Below are positions 1-5,372 of a stretch of DNA of 9,165 nucleotides, piece by piece. The stretch comes from Dehalococcoidia bacterium. GTDB taxonomy: Bacteria; Chloroflexota; Dehalococcoidia; GIF9; AB-539-J10. Each line of letters starts with the position of its first letter. The stretch's first letter is position 1. The notes under the pieces were generated by a model. The model searched no databases. It was given only the letters and a program-made list of their open reading frames with translations, and had not been told where the DNA came from. Location: assembly GCA_003562555.1 (NCBI GenBank), contig PWUO01000274.1, positions 1-9,165 on the forward strand, in the 5' to 3' direction. The position numbers and the translations under genes are program-made.

Positions 1-378
1 ACCGAGCATGGCTTTGTTGGTGAGACGATCATCGGGGATGAGGTCGTAGCGTCCATTGCAGGAATGGCGGCCAAGGAGATAGCCGGTGTAGGAAGTCTCG
101 GTCGCAGTTCGGTTCGAAGAGCCCTGACCGGGTGGTACGCCGATGCTGCGGAGAAGGCGCGTTCGGGCGTCGCCGTCGAAGTCGGCAAGAGAGAGTGCAT
201 CGTCGACCTGCAGGTCAACGTGTATTACGGTCACAATATCCCGAACATAGTCAACGAGGTTCGTAAGAAGATTGCCACGCGGCTGCTCGAATACACGGGG
301 CTGATTGCGAAGGAGATCAATATCCGCGTGGTGGGAATAGAATTCACGCCGGAGAAGCCTAAGACTCGCGTGCAGTAG
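1..378 (+). CDS. Asp23/Gls24 family envelope stress protein (5' end missing)
   Basis: The reading frame is open from base 1, so the true start lies upstream of the window. The methionine at 64 is internal, because the residues before it (GETIIGDEVVASIAG) already match the start of the family domain, which typically has a 'eVia.IAg.aa.e..GV' pattern. The visible 125 residues continue with VDLQVNVYYGHNIPNIVNEV and an end of the type 'TGL...EINIRVVGIEF', which is the usual Asp23/Gls24 (YloU-like) alternation of amphipathic strands and helices. Known members are small cytoplasmic or membrane-associated proteins of Gram-positive bacteria linked to cell-envelope stress; some are anchored through a membrane partner such as AmaP. 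No membrane segment or signal peptide is visible. A terminator-like hairpin follows about 50 bases after the stop, so this is probably the last gene of its transcript. Family assignment is firm; the exact role is not shown. Confidence 0.9.
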   Translation, partial: TEHGFVGETIIGDEVVASIAGMAAKEIAGVGSLGRSSVRRALTGWYADAAEKARSGVAVEVGKRECIVDLQVNVYYGHNIPNIVNEVRKKIATRLLEYTGLIAKEINIRVVGIEFTPEKPKTRVQ

Positions 379-427
379 CGTTTACGCGTCACGAGGTTCG
401 GCGACACCGCTTCCTGATTGTACGTTG

Positions 428-468
428 AACGGCTCCAGTCCCCTCGAGAGGTGATGGGGCCGTTTCTC
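428..468 (+). terminator. Rho-independent-type terminator hairpin after the Asp23 gene
   Basis: AACGGCTCC (428-436) pairs with GGGGCCGTT (456-464) over nine positions with one G-T wobble. A smaller inner CCTC/GAGG pairing lies in the loop. The stem is followed by TTTCTCT, a weak T-rich tract. Position and shape fit a terminator for the Asp23 transcript, but the T-tract is interrupted. Confidence 0.55.
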
Positions 469-560
469 TACTTCGTGTGAAGCCACGTCCGCTGCTAAGC
501 GACGATACACGAGTGCATACTGGATTTCGACAGCGCTACCTGATTCATGGAACGACATTG

Positions 561-566
561 TAGAAT
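561..566 (+). promoter_or_regulatory. Putative -10 element (TAGAAT) right before the DUF4126 gene
   Basis: TAGAAT matches five of six consensus -10 bases. No good -35 lies 16-18 bases upstream. If used, transcription would begin near 572-573, on top of the GTG codon at 573 that is in frame with the DUF4126 ORF. This would give a leaderless or nearly leaderless message. That is inference from spacing alone. Confidence 0.35.
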
Positions 567-569
567 GAG

Positions 570-1163
570 ATGGTGGCAGATATGCACCTGGAGATCCTGA
601 CTGCTGTAGCTGTCGGTATCGGCCTGGCTGCGAGTGCCGGGTTTCGTGTATTCGTGCCCATGCTCGTGGCCAGCGTGGCCGCATATACCGGCGTCCTGCC
701 TGTTCAGGACGGGTTTGCCTGGCTCGGCAGCACACCGGCCATGATCTGCTTTGCTACTGCGACGGTTGTCGAGGTCGTCGCCTACTACGTGCCGGTTGTA
801 GACAATCTCCTCGACAGTATTACGACGCCTATGGCCGTGGGGGCGGGGACTCTTCTCATGACTTCGGTGTTGCCTATAGATGGTGGCCTGCTTAAGTGGG
901 TTACCGGCTTCATTATCGGCGGAGGCGTCGCCGCCACCGTGCAAGGTGGTAGCGTCATCGCGCGATTGTTCTCGACCGGAGCCAGCGGTGGAGTGGCGAA
1001 TCCTGCTGTCTCGACGGGTGAGAACGTCGCAGCGGTCAGCACGTCGCTGCTCGCACTGGTCATCCCGCTGGTCGTCGCATCACTGCTCCTCGTATTCGTG
1101 GTCGTCATGCTGGTGCTTGTCAGGAGGCGGCTCCTGCGCCGAAGGCGAGTGCGCCTTGCGTAG
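570..1163 (+). CDS. DUF4126 family integral membrane protein
   Basis: This is a 197-residue hydrophobic protein. Its N-terminus reads LTAVAVGIGLAASAGFRVFV, then PMLVASVAA, which is the hallmark start of DUF4126 proteins. Further membrane-type segments lie near residues 50-70, 85-105, 108-130 and 158-185, and the protein ends in a strongly basic tail (RRRLLRRRRVR) that should face the cytoplasm. The family has no established biochemical role; members are small bacterial inner-membrane proteins. The start is uncertain: ATG 570, GTG 573 and ATG 582 are in frame, none has a strong Shine-Dalgarno site, and a TAGAAT sequence at 561-566 raises the possibility of a leaderless start at 573. A 59-residue membrane microprotein begins 57 bases after the stop on the same strand and is probably co-transcribed. 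Confidence 0.88.
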   Translation: MVADMHLEILTAVAVGIGLAASAGFRVFVPMLVASVAAYTGVLPVQDGFAWLGSTPAMICFATATVVEVVAYYVPVVDNLLDSITTPMAVGAGTLLMTSVLPIDGGLLKWVTGFIIGGGVAATVQGGSVIARLFSTGASGGVANPAVSTGENVAAVSTSLLALVIPLVVASLLLVFVVVMLVLVRRRLLRRRRVRLA

Positions 1164-1220
1164 AACCGTAGACACTCTCAGTGCGCATTCTCAGCATTCT
1201 TCCACGAAAGCAGGTGGGCT

Positions 1221-1400
1221 GTGGGACTAGCAATCGGCACCGTTCTCTGCGCCATAGCCATCTACAGCCTGCTATCGCTCCTGTCTGTTGCTGATGTCAT
1301 GCGTAGCGTGGACATAGTCATTACGGCGGGTACGCAGTTGCTGTTTCTTGCCATAGGGGGTTACCTCATCAAGTCGCACTTCACCCAACGCCGGAAGTGA
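1221..1400 (+). CDS. 59-residue two-helix membrane microprotein, unknown function
   Basis: This short frame opens with GTG and runs to the TGA ending at 1400. AGGTGG at 1212-1217 lies just upstream, a usable though close ribosome binding site. The product begins VGLAIGTVLCAIAIYSLLSLL and has a second hydrophobic segment, VIVITAGTQ-like then LLFLAIGGYLI. It ends in a basic tail, KSHFTQRRK. The two predicted membrane helices (about residues 2-23 and 33-51) are joined by a short loop with D25, R28 and D31; with the basic C-terminus the positive-inside rule suggests both ends are cytoplasmic. It lies 57 bases behind the DUF4126 gene and ahead of the secreted Ig-like protein, so a link to the cell envelope is plausible. 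I do not recognise a family. Its coding status rests on length, hydrophobic pattern, start context and gene order. Confidence 0.6.
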   Translation: MGLAIGTVLCAIAIYSLLSLLSVADVMRSVDIVITAGTQLLFLAIGGYLIKSHFTQRRK

Positions 1401-1501
1401 TTGATAGCAGTGGTCCGTCACCCGCGCATTAGGTCGAATTCGTCGCCCATCTTCGTCTTAACGTCTCAGATCCCCGTCCATCGCTCGGCAATTCCCGCAT
1501 C

Positions 1502-1538
1502 CATTCTCCCCGGGCTCGTGCTGACCGGGGAGAGAATG
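1502..1538. repeat. Inverted repeat (hairpin) between the microprotein and the secreted protein
   Basis: CATTCTCCCCGG (1502-1513) and CCGGGGAGAGAATG (1525-1538) are complementary apart from a two-base AG bulge, around an 11-base loop. There is no T-tract after it, so it is a weak terminator candidate. It could instead act as a leader structure or protein-binding site for the gene starting at 1656. The flanking gene-free stretch 1401-1655 shows nothing else I can support. Confidence 0.45.
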
Positions 1539-1640
1539 TGGCGTGACCGTGCTTACAGCCTAAACGCACCGAGCCACGCTACGTTAATAGTAAGTGAAGG
1601 CGCGCAGCGACACGCAGAACTGGCAGCATTCGACGGTTGC

Positions 1641-1652
1641 GAGAGGAGAGGG
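1641..1652 (+). promoter_or_regulatory. Ribosome binding site fixing the TTG start at 1656
   Basis: GAGAGGAGAGGG ends three bases before TTG 1656, and its GGAG core is about seven bases away. The TTG also begins a textbook signal peptide. Together these decide the start over the longer upstream options (TTG 1401, ATG 1536). Confidence 0.75.
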
Positions 1653-1655
1653 CAC

Positions 1656-3023
1656 TTGAAGCGAAGACTCTGTTGGGTCCGGGTACTGGCACTCGTATTC
1701 GTGGGTGTCGTATTCCTCAGCCCTCTGTCCGTACGCGGCGCGCTTGCGTCAACACTCCCCGGTGAGTGGGATCACAGTCCGTCTACACTGACGCTCCCTT
1801 CCGCCCCGACGTATCCTGCGGTTATGGCATACCGCGATATCCGTATGAGCCTTGCAGAACGCAGTTACGAGAAGGCGGAGGTGCTCCTGGGATTTGCCAA
1901 CGATGACGCGTATGACATCAACACCATGGCGGGCAGGGAAGAGTACACCCATGCCACGTCGCACTGCAGCTCGTATCGACAGAACTTCGATGAATGTATC
2001 TTCTGGCTTGTCCATGCAGGTGAGCGCAGCAATGTCACAAATCTCGTCGCACGTGTGAAGACCGAACACGTGTCGCAGCAGTTTGCGCTGGCCATGGCCC
2101 AGGAGTCATTGCCCACGGGTTCCGCGGAAACCGTTCTCTCCACGCGACTGCACGCAGCGGGAATGCTGGTTCAGGCACTGCAGGTTCTGGAGGGGGACCA
2201 GGCAGCGGTGGCCTATGCGGAGTGGATCGTTGCGGCACATCCTGAACTTGACGACATCATGCCGGACATCGCCAATGACCCCCCGCCCCCAGATGACCCG
2301 CCCGCTCATGACCCGCCGGTTGGCGATCCGCCTGCTGGCGATGAGCCGGACCCGACTGCTCCTCCGGATGATGGCGGTGAACCTGTTCCCGCGCCACGCA
2401 TCCAGACGATGACCACCGACCGCACTACGCTGAGACCTCAGGAGGGTAGCGTCGTGTCGATTACTCTCGAGGCCGGCGGTACGGATGACCTTAGGTACAC
2501 CTGGTGGTGCGCGCTGGGCACGCTGGAACCGGGCGGCGCACAGGCCACATGGATCGCGCCCAATCGAACCGGTGTGTACGAGATCAGGGTGACGGTTACC
2601 GACTCTGCCGGCAGAAGCGACAGCCGCTCTGTGGAGATCGAGGTGATTCGGGATGAACCCCCTGACCCGGACGACCTCGATCAGACTGCTGATCCTCCAG
2701 GTGATGTCGTCGCGCCCGAGATCATCTCACTCAGGGCCAGTGCGGATCACAAGTATTTCGCTCAGAACCTTGGTGGCTGTGCGATCCTGGTATCGCGTAA
2801 GGCTGAACTGCACTGTCAGGTAGCCGACACCACCGGTCTGACGTACGACTGGACGATCAGCGGTGGTGGCAAGATAACAGGTACCGGTGATACGGTCACG
2901 TTCACGGCTCCGGCTACCAGGAGCAGCGTCACCGTCACGGTTACCGTGACCAACGAGGCGGGTGAGACCGATACCAGGTCGCTTACCTTTCACGTCACGA
3001 CGTGCCAGGTATGCTTCGTATAG
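1656..3023 (+). CDS. Secreted protein with Asp/Pro-rich linker and two Ig/PKD-like domains
   Basis: The 455-residue product starts at TTG with a signal peptide: basic KRR, a hydrophobic core (about residues 7-25) and an ALA cleavage motif at 29-31. Residues 32-205 look mostly helical and contain Cys104 and Cys114; I do not recognise this part. Residues 208-247 form a flexible linker rich in DPP units (DPPPPDDPPAHDPPVGDPP). Domain 1 (about 248-334) has an Ig/PKD-like beta pattern: YTWWCALGTL, then ATWIAPNRTGVYEIRVTVTD. A second Asp/Pro linker (335-352) leads to domain 2 (about 353-455), with TYDWTISGGGKI, then VTFTAPA and VTVTVTNEAGETD. Domain 2 carries two cysteines in its first half and a CxxC near the C-terminus (TCQVCFV), suggesting disulfides or metal binding. 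No LPXTG signal, S-layer homology domain or C-terminal membrane helix is visible, so the anchoring mode is unknown. Secretion is well supported; the ligand is unknown. Confidence 0.85.
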   Translation: MKRRLCWVRVLALVFVGVVFLSPLSVRGALASTLPGEWDHSPSTLTLPSAPTYPAVMAYRDIRMSLAERSYEKAEVLLGFANDDAYDINTMAGREEYTHATSHCSSYRQNFDECIFWLVHAGERSNVTNLVARVKTEHVSQQFALAMAQESLPTGSAETVLSTRLHAAGMLVQALQVLEGDQAAVAYAEWIVAAHPELDDIMPDIANDPPPPDDPPAHDPPVGDPPAGDEPDPTAPPDDGGEPVPAPRIQTMTTDRTTLRPQEGSVVSITLEAGGTDDLRYTWWCALGTLEPGGAQATWIAPNRTGVYEIRVTVTDSAGRSDSRSVEIEVIRDEPPDPDDLDQTADPPGDVVAPEIISLRASADHKYFAQNLGGCAILVSRKAELHCQVADTTGLTYDWTISGGGKITGTGDTVTFTAPATRSSVTVTVTVTNEAGETDTRSLTFHVTTCQVCFV

Positions 3024-3215
3024 GTGGGCGTGGTAGCTGCACGACGTGTGCACAGGATGATGGACCCCGACCGTCAGTCAATGTGCAGGGTTGGCAGTTG
3101 CGAGCATCGGACCATGCCGACACCATAATTGGCCGGCAGGCCATGGGCCCCGCAGAGTTCACGCGCCGCAGCATGCATCCAGTGCCACAGGAGAATCCGC
3201 CCTGGTGTCGGCGTA

Positions 3216-3431
3216 TCAGTCAGCCTTCTCGATCTTGAAGGATACCTTTATCTTGGTTCGGTATGCCGTGATCTTGCCATTCTCAAGCTGCATGTCATGC
3301 TCGACAACTTCCGCCACCCGTAAGTCGCGAACCGATTTCGCCGCCATCTCCACCGCGTTCTGTGCGGCCTTCTCCCAGGATTCGTCGCTTGTCCCTACCA
3401 GTTCGAGTACCTTGTACACACTCCCAGCCAT
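3216..3431 (-). CDS. Dodecin family protein (lacks the classical flavin-contact residues)
   Basis: The 71-residue product begins MAGSVYKVLELVGTSDESWE and ends with TAYRTKIKVSFKIEKAD. This gives the short strand, helix, long strands plan and full usual length (about 65-75) of dodecins, which form 12-subunit shells that store or buffer flavins. A strong Shine-Dalgarno site (AAGGAGGAGG, 3437-3446) fixes the start. In classical dodecins a Trp in an 'LDWFEV' motif stacks on the isoalloxazine ring and a Gln in 'YQV' contacts it. Here the matching positions are V39 (LRVAEV) and R58 (YRT). Flavin binding in the classical manner is therefore doubtful, and it may belong to a dodecin-like subfamily with another ligand or a structural role. 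It has its own promoter at 3552-3580 and a roughly 110-base leader, and is transcribed away from the degV fragment. Confidence 0.9.
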   Translation of the reverse strand: MAGSVYKVLELVGTSDESWEKAAQNAVEMAAKSVRDLRVAEVVEHDMQLENGKITAYRTKIKVSFKIEKAD

Positions 3432-3436
3432 GGTAA

Positions 3437-3446
3437 CCTCCTCCTT
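3437..3446 (-). promoter_or_regulatory. Strong ribosome binding site of the dodecin gene
   Basis: On the minus strand this reads AAGGAGGAGG and ends five bases before ATG 3431, a near-ideal match to the anti-Shine-Dalgarno sequence. It suggests high translation. Confidence 0.8.
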
Positions 3447-3551
3447 ATGCCAACCTCACTCCATGCTCAAAGGACCAAAACCACGCTGCGCGACTCTCGT
3501 CCGCGTGCGTCGGATATGTTCCACAGTTGGACCATGGCAGTCCTCAATTAG

Positions 3552-3580
3552 AACGTAGCCCGACGTTTTCAGACTGTCAA
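3552..3580 (-). promoter_or_regulatory. Promoter for the dodecin gene (TTGACA-17-TACGTT)
   Basis: On the minus strand a perfect -35 TTGACA (3580-3575) is followed after 17 bases by TACGTT (3557-3552), a weak -10 (three of six). Start of transcription would be near 3545, giving about 114 bases of leader. The element closely resembles the promoter at 4382-4410. Confidence 0.55.
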
Positions 3581-3688
3581 GAGGCGTTTCCGCGATTTGC
3601 GCGGTCTCTGACCTGCTGATGGCATCACGATGCAACACTTTGGAGTCGGCTCGATTAGCGTACTTGCAGGGGAAGGGGATGTGATGGC

Positions 3689-4123
3689 ATGGAATCCGTG
3701 GGAGTGGTGACGGAGAGTACGGCATGTCTGCCCCCTGAGCTTGTGGCGGACCTGAGCATTGAGACCGTGCCGCTGCGCTTCGACATCGATGGGCGTTCAT
3801 ACAGGGATGCCATTGATATCGCGGCTGACGATATCTATCGGTTGCTTTCCCAAACCGATGTCTTGCCTACCGCATCAGCCCCAATTCGAACCGACTACTA
3901 TGCTCCGCTTCTGGACCAGTGTGTTGTGAAGGACACCTTGATGCGTACCACCTCGGACTGTGGCCATTTGCACCCCGCGCACAACCCCGTCCTTGTGATC
4001 ATCTACCGATATTGTGTGCGACCGGGTTGTGAGTGCCGGATATACCGTACGCGTCCATCCCCATGCGCAGGTGTCCTTCAAAACCACCGGTCCAGAATCG
4101 AGGCTAAATTATTCCAGAGCTAG
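3689..4123 (+). pseudogene. Truncated DegV family protein (fatty-acid-binding N-terminal fragment)
   Basis: The first 75 or so residues are a clear DegV N-terminus: VGVVTESTACLPPEL, then IETVPLRFDIDGRSYRDAID, then LPTASAPIRTDYY. Complete DegV proteins are about 280 residues, bind a fatty acid in a two-domain fold and present it to the FakA-type kinase. Here the match stops near residue 76. The remaining 69 residues (rich in Cys, His and Arg, ending RSRIEAKLFQS) show no DegV pattern. The expected 'SS.LSGTY.SA' motif and the whole C-terminal domain are missing in all three forward frames. The fragment therefore looks like the remains of an internal deletion or rearrangement. The start ATG follows GGGGAAGGGG at 3669-3678 with rather long spacing. 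The last four bases overlap the end of the convergent 54-residue gene. Family identity of the N-terminus is solid; calling it non-functional is inference. Confidence 0.75.
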
Positions 4124-4284
4124 CCCGCGGATGTGAAACCCCACACCAGCAGCCCGATAATCGCAATGGCACCGGCGACCAGCAGAAGCACCCGCAGGAG
4201 GCCGCCACGACCCCTCATACCGCAACCGTATTCTCGTTCAGACTCAGTTGGGGAAGGCGTCTTCTCAAGTTCATCAGGCTCCAT
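4120..4284 (-). CDS. 54-residue tail-anchored membrane protein with WGF...G C-terminus
   Basis: The start at ATG 4284 is chosen because GGAGGT (4296-4291) lies six bases upstream; the frame is open further up, but without a better site. The product has a polar, acidic N-terminal stretch (MEPDELEKTPSPTESEREYG), a short Cys/Gly/Arg segment (C21, GMRGRGG), and one hydrophobic helix from about residue 29 to 48. It ends WGFTSAG. Basic residues just before the helix predict N-terminus in the cytoplasm and a very short outer tail. The C-terminal half resembles the C-terminus of the cupin encoded 235 bases upstream: from the RV that opens the helix, 12 of 24 residues are identical by eye. It has its own promoter (4382-4410). 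No known family is recognised. It may be a partner of, or a duplicated tail from, the cupin protein. Confidence 0.75.
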   Translation of the reverse strand: MEPDELEKTPSPTESEREYGCGMRGRGGLLRVLLLVAGAIAIIGLLVWGFTSAG

Positions 4285-4290
4285 GTTCCC

Positions 4291-4296
4291 ACCTCC
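4291..4296 (-). promoter_or_regulatory. Ribosome binding site fixing the start at 4284
   Basis: GGAGGT on the minus strand, six bases before ATG 4284, picks this start over the in-frame codons further upstream. Confidence 0.7.
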
Positions 4297-4381
4297 ATCG
4301 CTCCTGTAGCACAGCAGAGCCACTATTGCCGCCACGCACTATTAAGGAAGCTGTACGGCTGGCTCCCTGCTATCCAGTTCC

Positions 4382-4410
4382 ATCGTAGTAAGCTGTCTTA
4401 GGGCTGTCAA
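4382..4410 (-). promoter_or_regulatory. Promoter for the 54-residue protein (TTGACA-17-TACGAT)
   Basis: On the minus strand TTGACA (4410-4405) and TACGAT (4387-4382, four of six) are separated by exactly 17 bases. Transcription would start near 4375, about 90 bases ahead of the ATG at 4284. This indicates the small gene can be expressed independently of the upstream cupin gene. Confidence 0.6.
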
Positions 4411-4466
4411 ACCCTTGCGAACCATCGTGACTCGACGCGCAAAGTCCTGCGCCTCACTGATCTTCG

Positions 4467-4485
4467 AGGGTTCGCTATGAGCCCT
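4467..4485 (-). terminator. Hairpin downstream of the cupin gene, possible terminator
   Basis: AGGGTTC (4467-4473) pairs with GAGCCCT (4479-4485) over seven positions with one wobble, loop GCTAT. It lies 34 bases after the cupin stop on the minus strand. A second small hairpin (GCGCA/TGCGC, 4437-4452) follows. Neither has a T-tract, so termination is only a possibility. Confidence 0.35.
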
Positions 4486-4518
4486 GATGGTCAGATTCAC
4501 CGCGCGATTATCGTGAAG

Positions 4519-4962
4519 CTAACCCCGGGTAGAGAACCCCCAAATCAGCACTCCCAGGATCACCATCGCGGCGGCGATGAGTGCGATTACCCGCCAACGA
4601 CCACCGGAACCACCGGTGATACAGTCGGCTTCTTCACCACGGAGGGGCACCGCGCACATGAAGTGAAGCGACTCATCACCTGTGTTGACCAGTTGGTGTT
4701 GCTCATTCGGCTGCAGAAGGATCGCCGATCCCTCTGCGAATGGCGCGTCGCCCCAGGATCCCTTGAGCACTCCCTCACCCTTCAGGATGAGTACCTCATG
4801 TTCGAAATCATGACAGTGGTCTGAACTCGCGCCGCCCGGTGGAACCTCGAACACGCGCATAACGAAGGTGGGGGCGTTCTCCTTCTCGCCGAAGATAACG
4901 CGTTTGCGCGCGCCCAGTCCGTAGGGAATCGATGGCACCTCTTCAACGTTGCGTATCAGCAT
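4519..4962 (-). CDS. Cupin domain protein with C-terminal membrane anchor
   Basis: ATG 4962 is preceded by GGGAGGAG and gives 147 residues; an in-frame ATG 54 bases further up (5016) lacks such a site. Residues 30-106 are a single cupin beta-barrel. Motif 1 is GGASSDHCHDFEHE, with likely metal ligands H49, H51 and E56; motif 2 is GSAILLQPNEQHQLVN, with H89. All four usual metal-binding positions are present, so it should bind a divalent metal; the substrate cannot be told from sequence. No signal peptide is seen. After C114 and a Gly-rich stretch (GGSGGR) comes one hydrophobic helix (about 124-141) ending WGFSTRG. A C-terminal anchor is unusual for small cupins and predicts a cytoplasmic barrel held at the inner membrane face. 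The same type of tail occurs in the 54-residue protein next door. Confidence 0.88.
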   Translation of the reverse strand: MLIRNVEEVPSIPYGLGARKRVIFGEKENAPTFVMRVFEVPPGGASSDHCHDFEHEVLILKGEGVLKGSWGDAPFAEGSAILLQPNEQHQLVNTGDESLHFMCAVPLRGEEADCITGGSGGRWRVIALIAAAMVILGVLIWGFSTRG

Positions 4963-4966
4963 ATTA

Positions 4967-4974
4967 CTCCTCCC
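4967..4974 (-). promoter_or_regulatory. Ribosome binding site fixing the cupin start at 4962
   Basis: GGGAGGAG on the minus strand, four bases ahead of ATG 4962. It supports this start rather than ATG 5016. Confidence 0.7.
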
Positions 4975-5129
4975 ATCTGCCCGGTCTTCAAGAGTGTGCT
5001 TCCCGTCCATATGCATGCAGTAGCGCCGCGCCCGTCTCGGTTGCGAGGTGGATGAATGCCTTAGGTTACAAGAATTGGCGATGCCTGCGATGGGACACGG
5101 CTGACTGAAGTGTTGCCTCGTCTTCCTAT

Positions 5130-5168
5130 GATTCCTTCAGGAACCCTTGGATGTGGTTCTGCGGAATC
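5130..5168. repeat. Two-tier stem-loop in the intergenic region
   Basis: GATTCC (5130-5135) pairs perfectly with GGAATC (5163-5168). Inside, GAACC (5141-5145) pairs with GGTTC (5155-5159) around a nine-base loop, with a 5/3 internal loop between the stems. Its function is unknown; there is no T-tract. Confidence 0.4.
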
Positions 5169-5315
5169 CTTCCCCCTGTACCATCTGTTGTCTCTTGCCC
5201 CATGCTAGCAGAATCCAACGTACATACATAACCGACGCGCATTCGTAATCCCTTCGTTCCTGTCCTTGAATACCCGCGAATCCTGAGAAAGGTCCTCGTT
5301 CTGACTAAGGTGCTC

Positions 5316-5344
5316 TTGACATGAGGAACATCGGGTGCGAGCAT
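5316..5344 (+). promoter_or_regulatory. Promoter-like element for the flavodoxin gene
   Basis: A perfect TTGACA (5316-5321) lies 17 bases ahead of a weak -10 (GAGCAT, 5339-5344; AGCATT with 18-base spacing). Transcription would start about 20 bases upstream of ATG 5373. The poor -10 lowers confidence and may mean an activator is needed. Confidence 0.4.
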
Positions 5345-5372
5345 TGCCTCGACGACGCAATGTGAGGACACA

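Larger units (their letters stand above)
5017..5372. other. Gene-free intergenic stretch between the divergent cupin and flavodoxin genes
   Basis: No convincing gene is visible on either strand. Open frames here have no family pattern and overlap the flavodoxin start. The stretch contains a bulged stem-loop (5130-5168) and a promoter-like element for the flavodoxin (5316-5344). No clear promoter for the cupin was found. Confidence 0.5.

Noticed and set aside
1401..1655. N-terminal extension of the secreted protein from TTG 1401 or ATG 1536
   Set aside because: The signal peptide begins at residue 1 of the TTG 1656 start, which also has the strongest ribosome binding site. The extension would bury the signal peptide and has no recognisable pattern.
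2278..2385. DPP-rich sequence as a DNA tandem repeat
   Set aside because: The repetition is in the protein linker only. Unit length and DNA sequence vary too much to call a nucleotide repeat array.
3456..3800. Minus-strand open frame upstream of the dodecin gene
   Set aside because: It is antisense to the DegV start and to the dodecin promoter, and has low-complexity Arg/Ser/Pro composition with no family pattern.
4431..4485. Two tandem hairpins as a riboswitch for the 54-residue gene
   Set aside because: They lie upstream of the promoter at 4382-4410 rather than in the leader, so they more likely belong to the 3' end of the cupin transcript.
4519..4620. GlyGly-CTERM (rhombosortase-type) sorting signal at the cupin C-terminus
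   Set aside because: There is a Gly-rich stretch before the helix, but no N-terminal signal peptide and no basic cluster after the helix, so export and processing by such a sortase-like system is unlikely.
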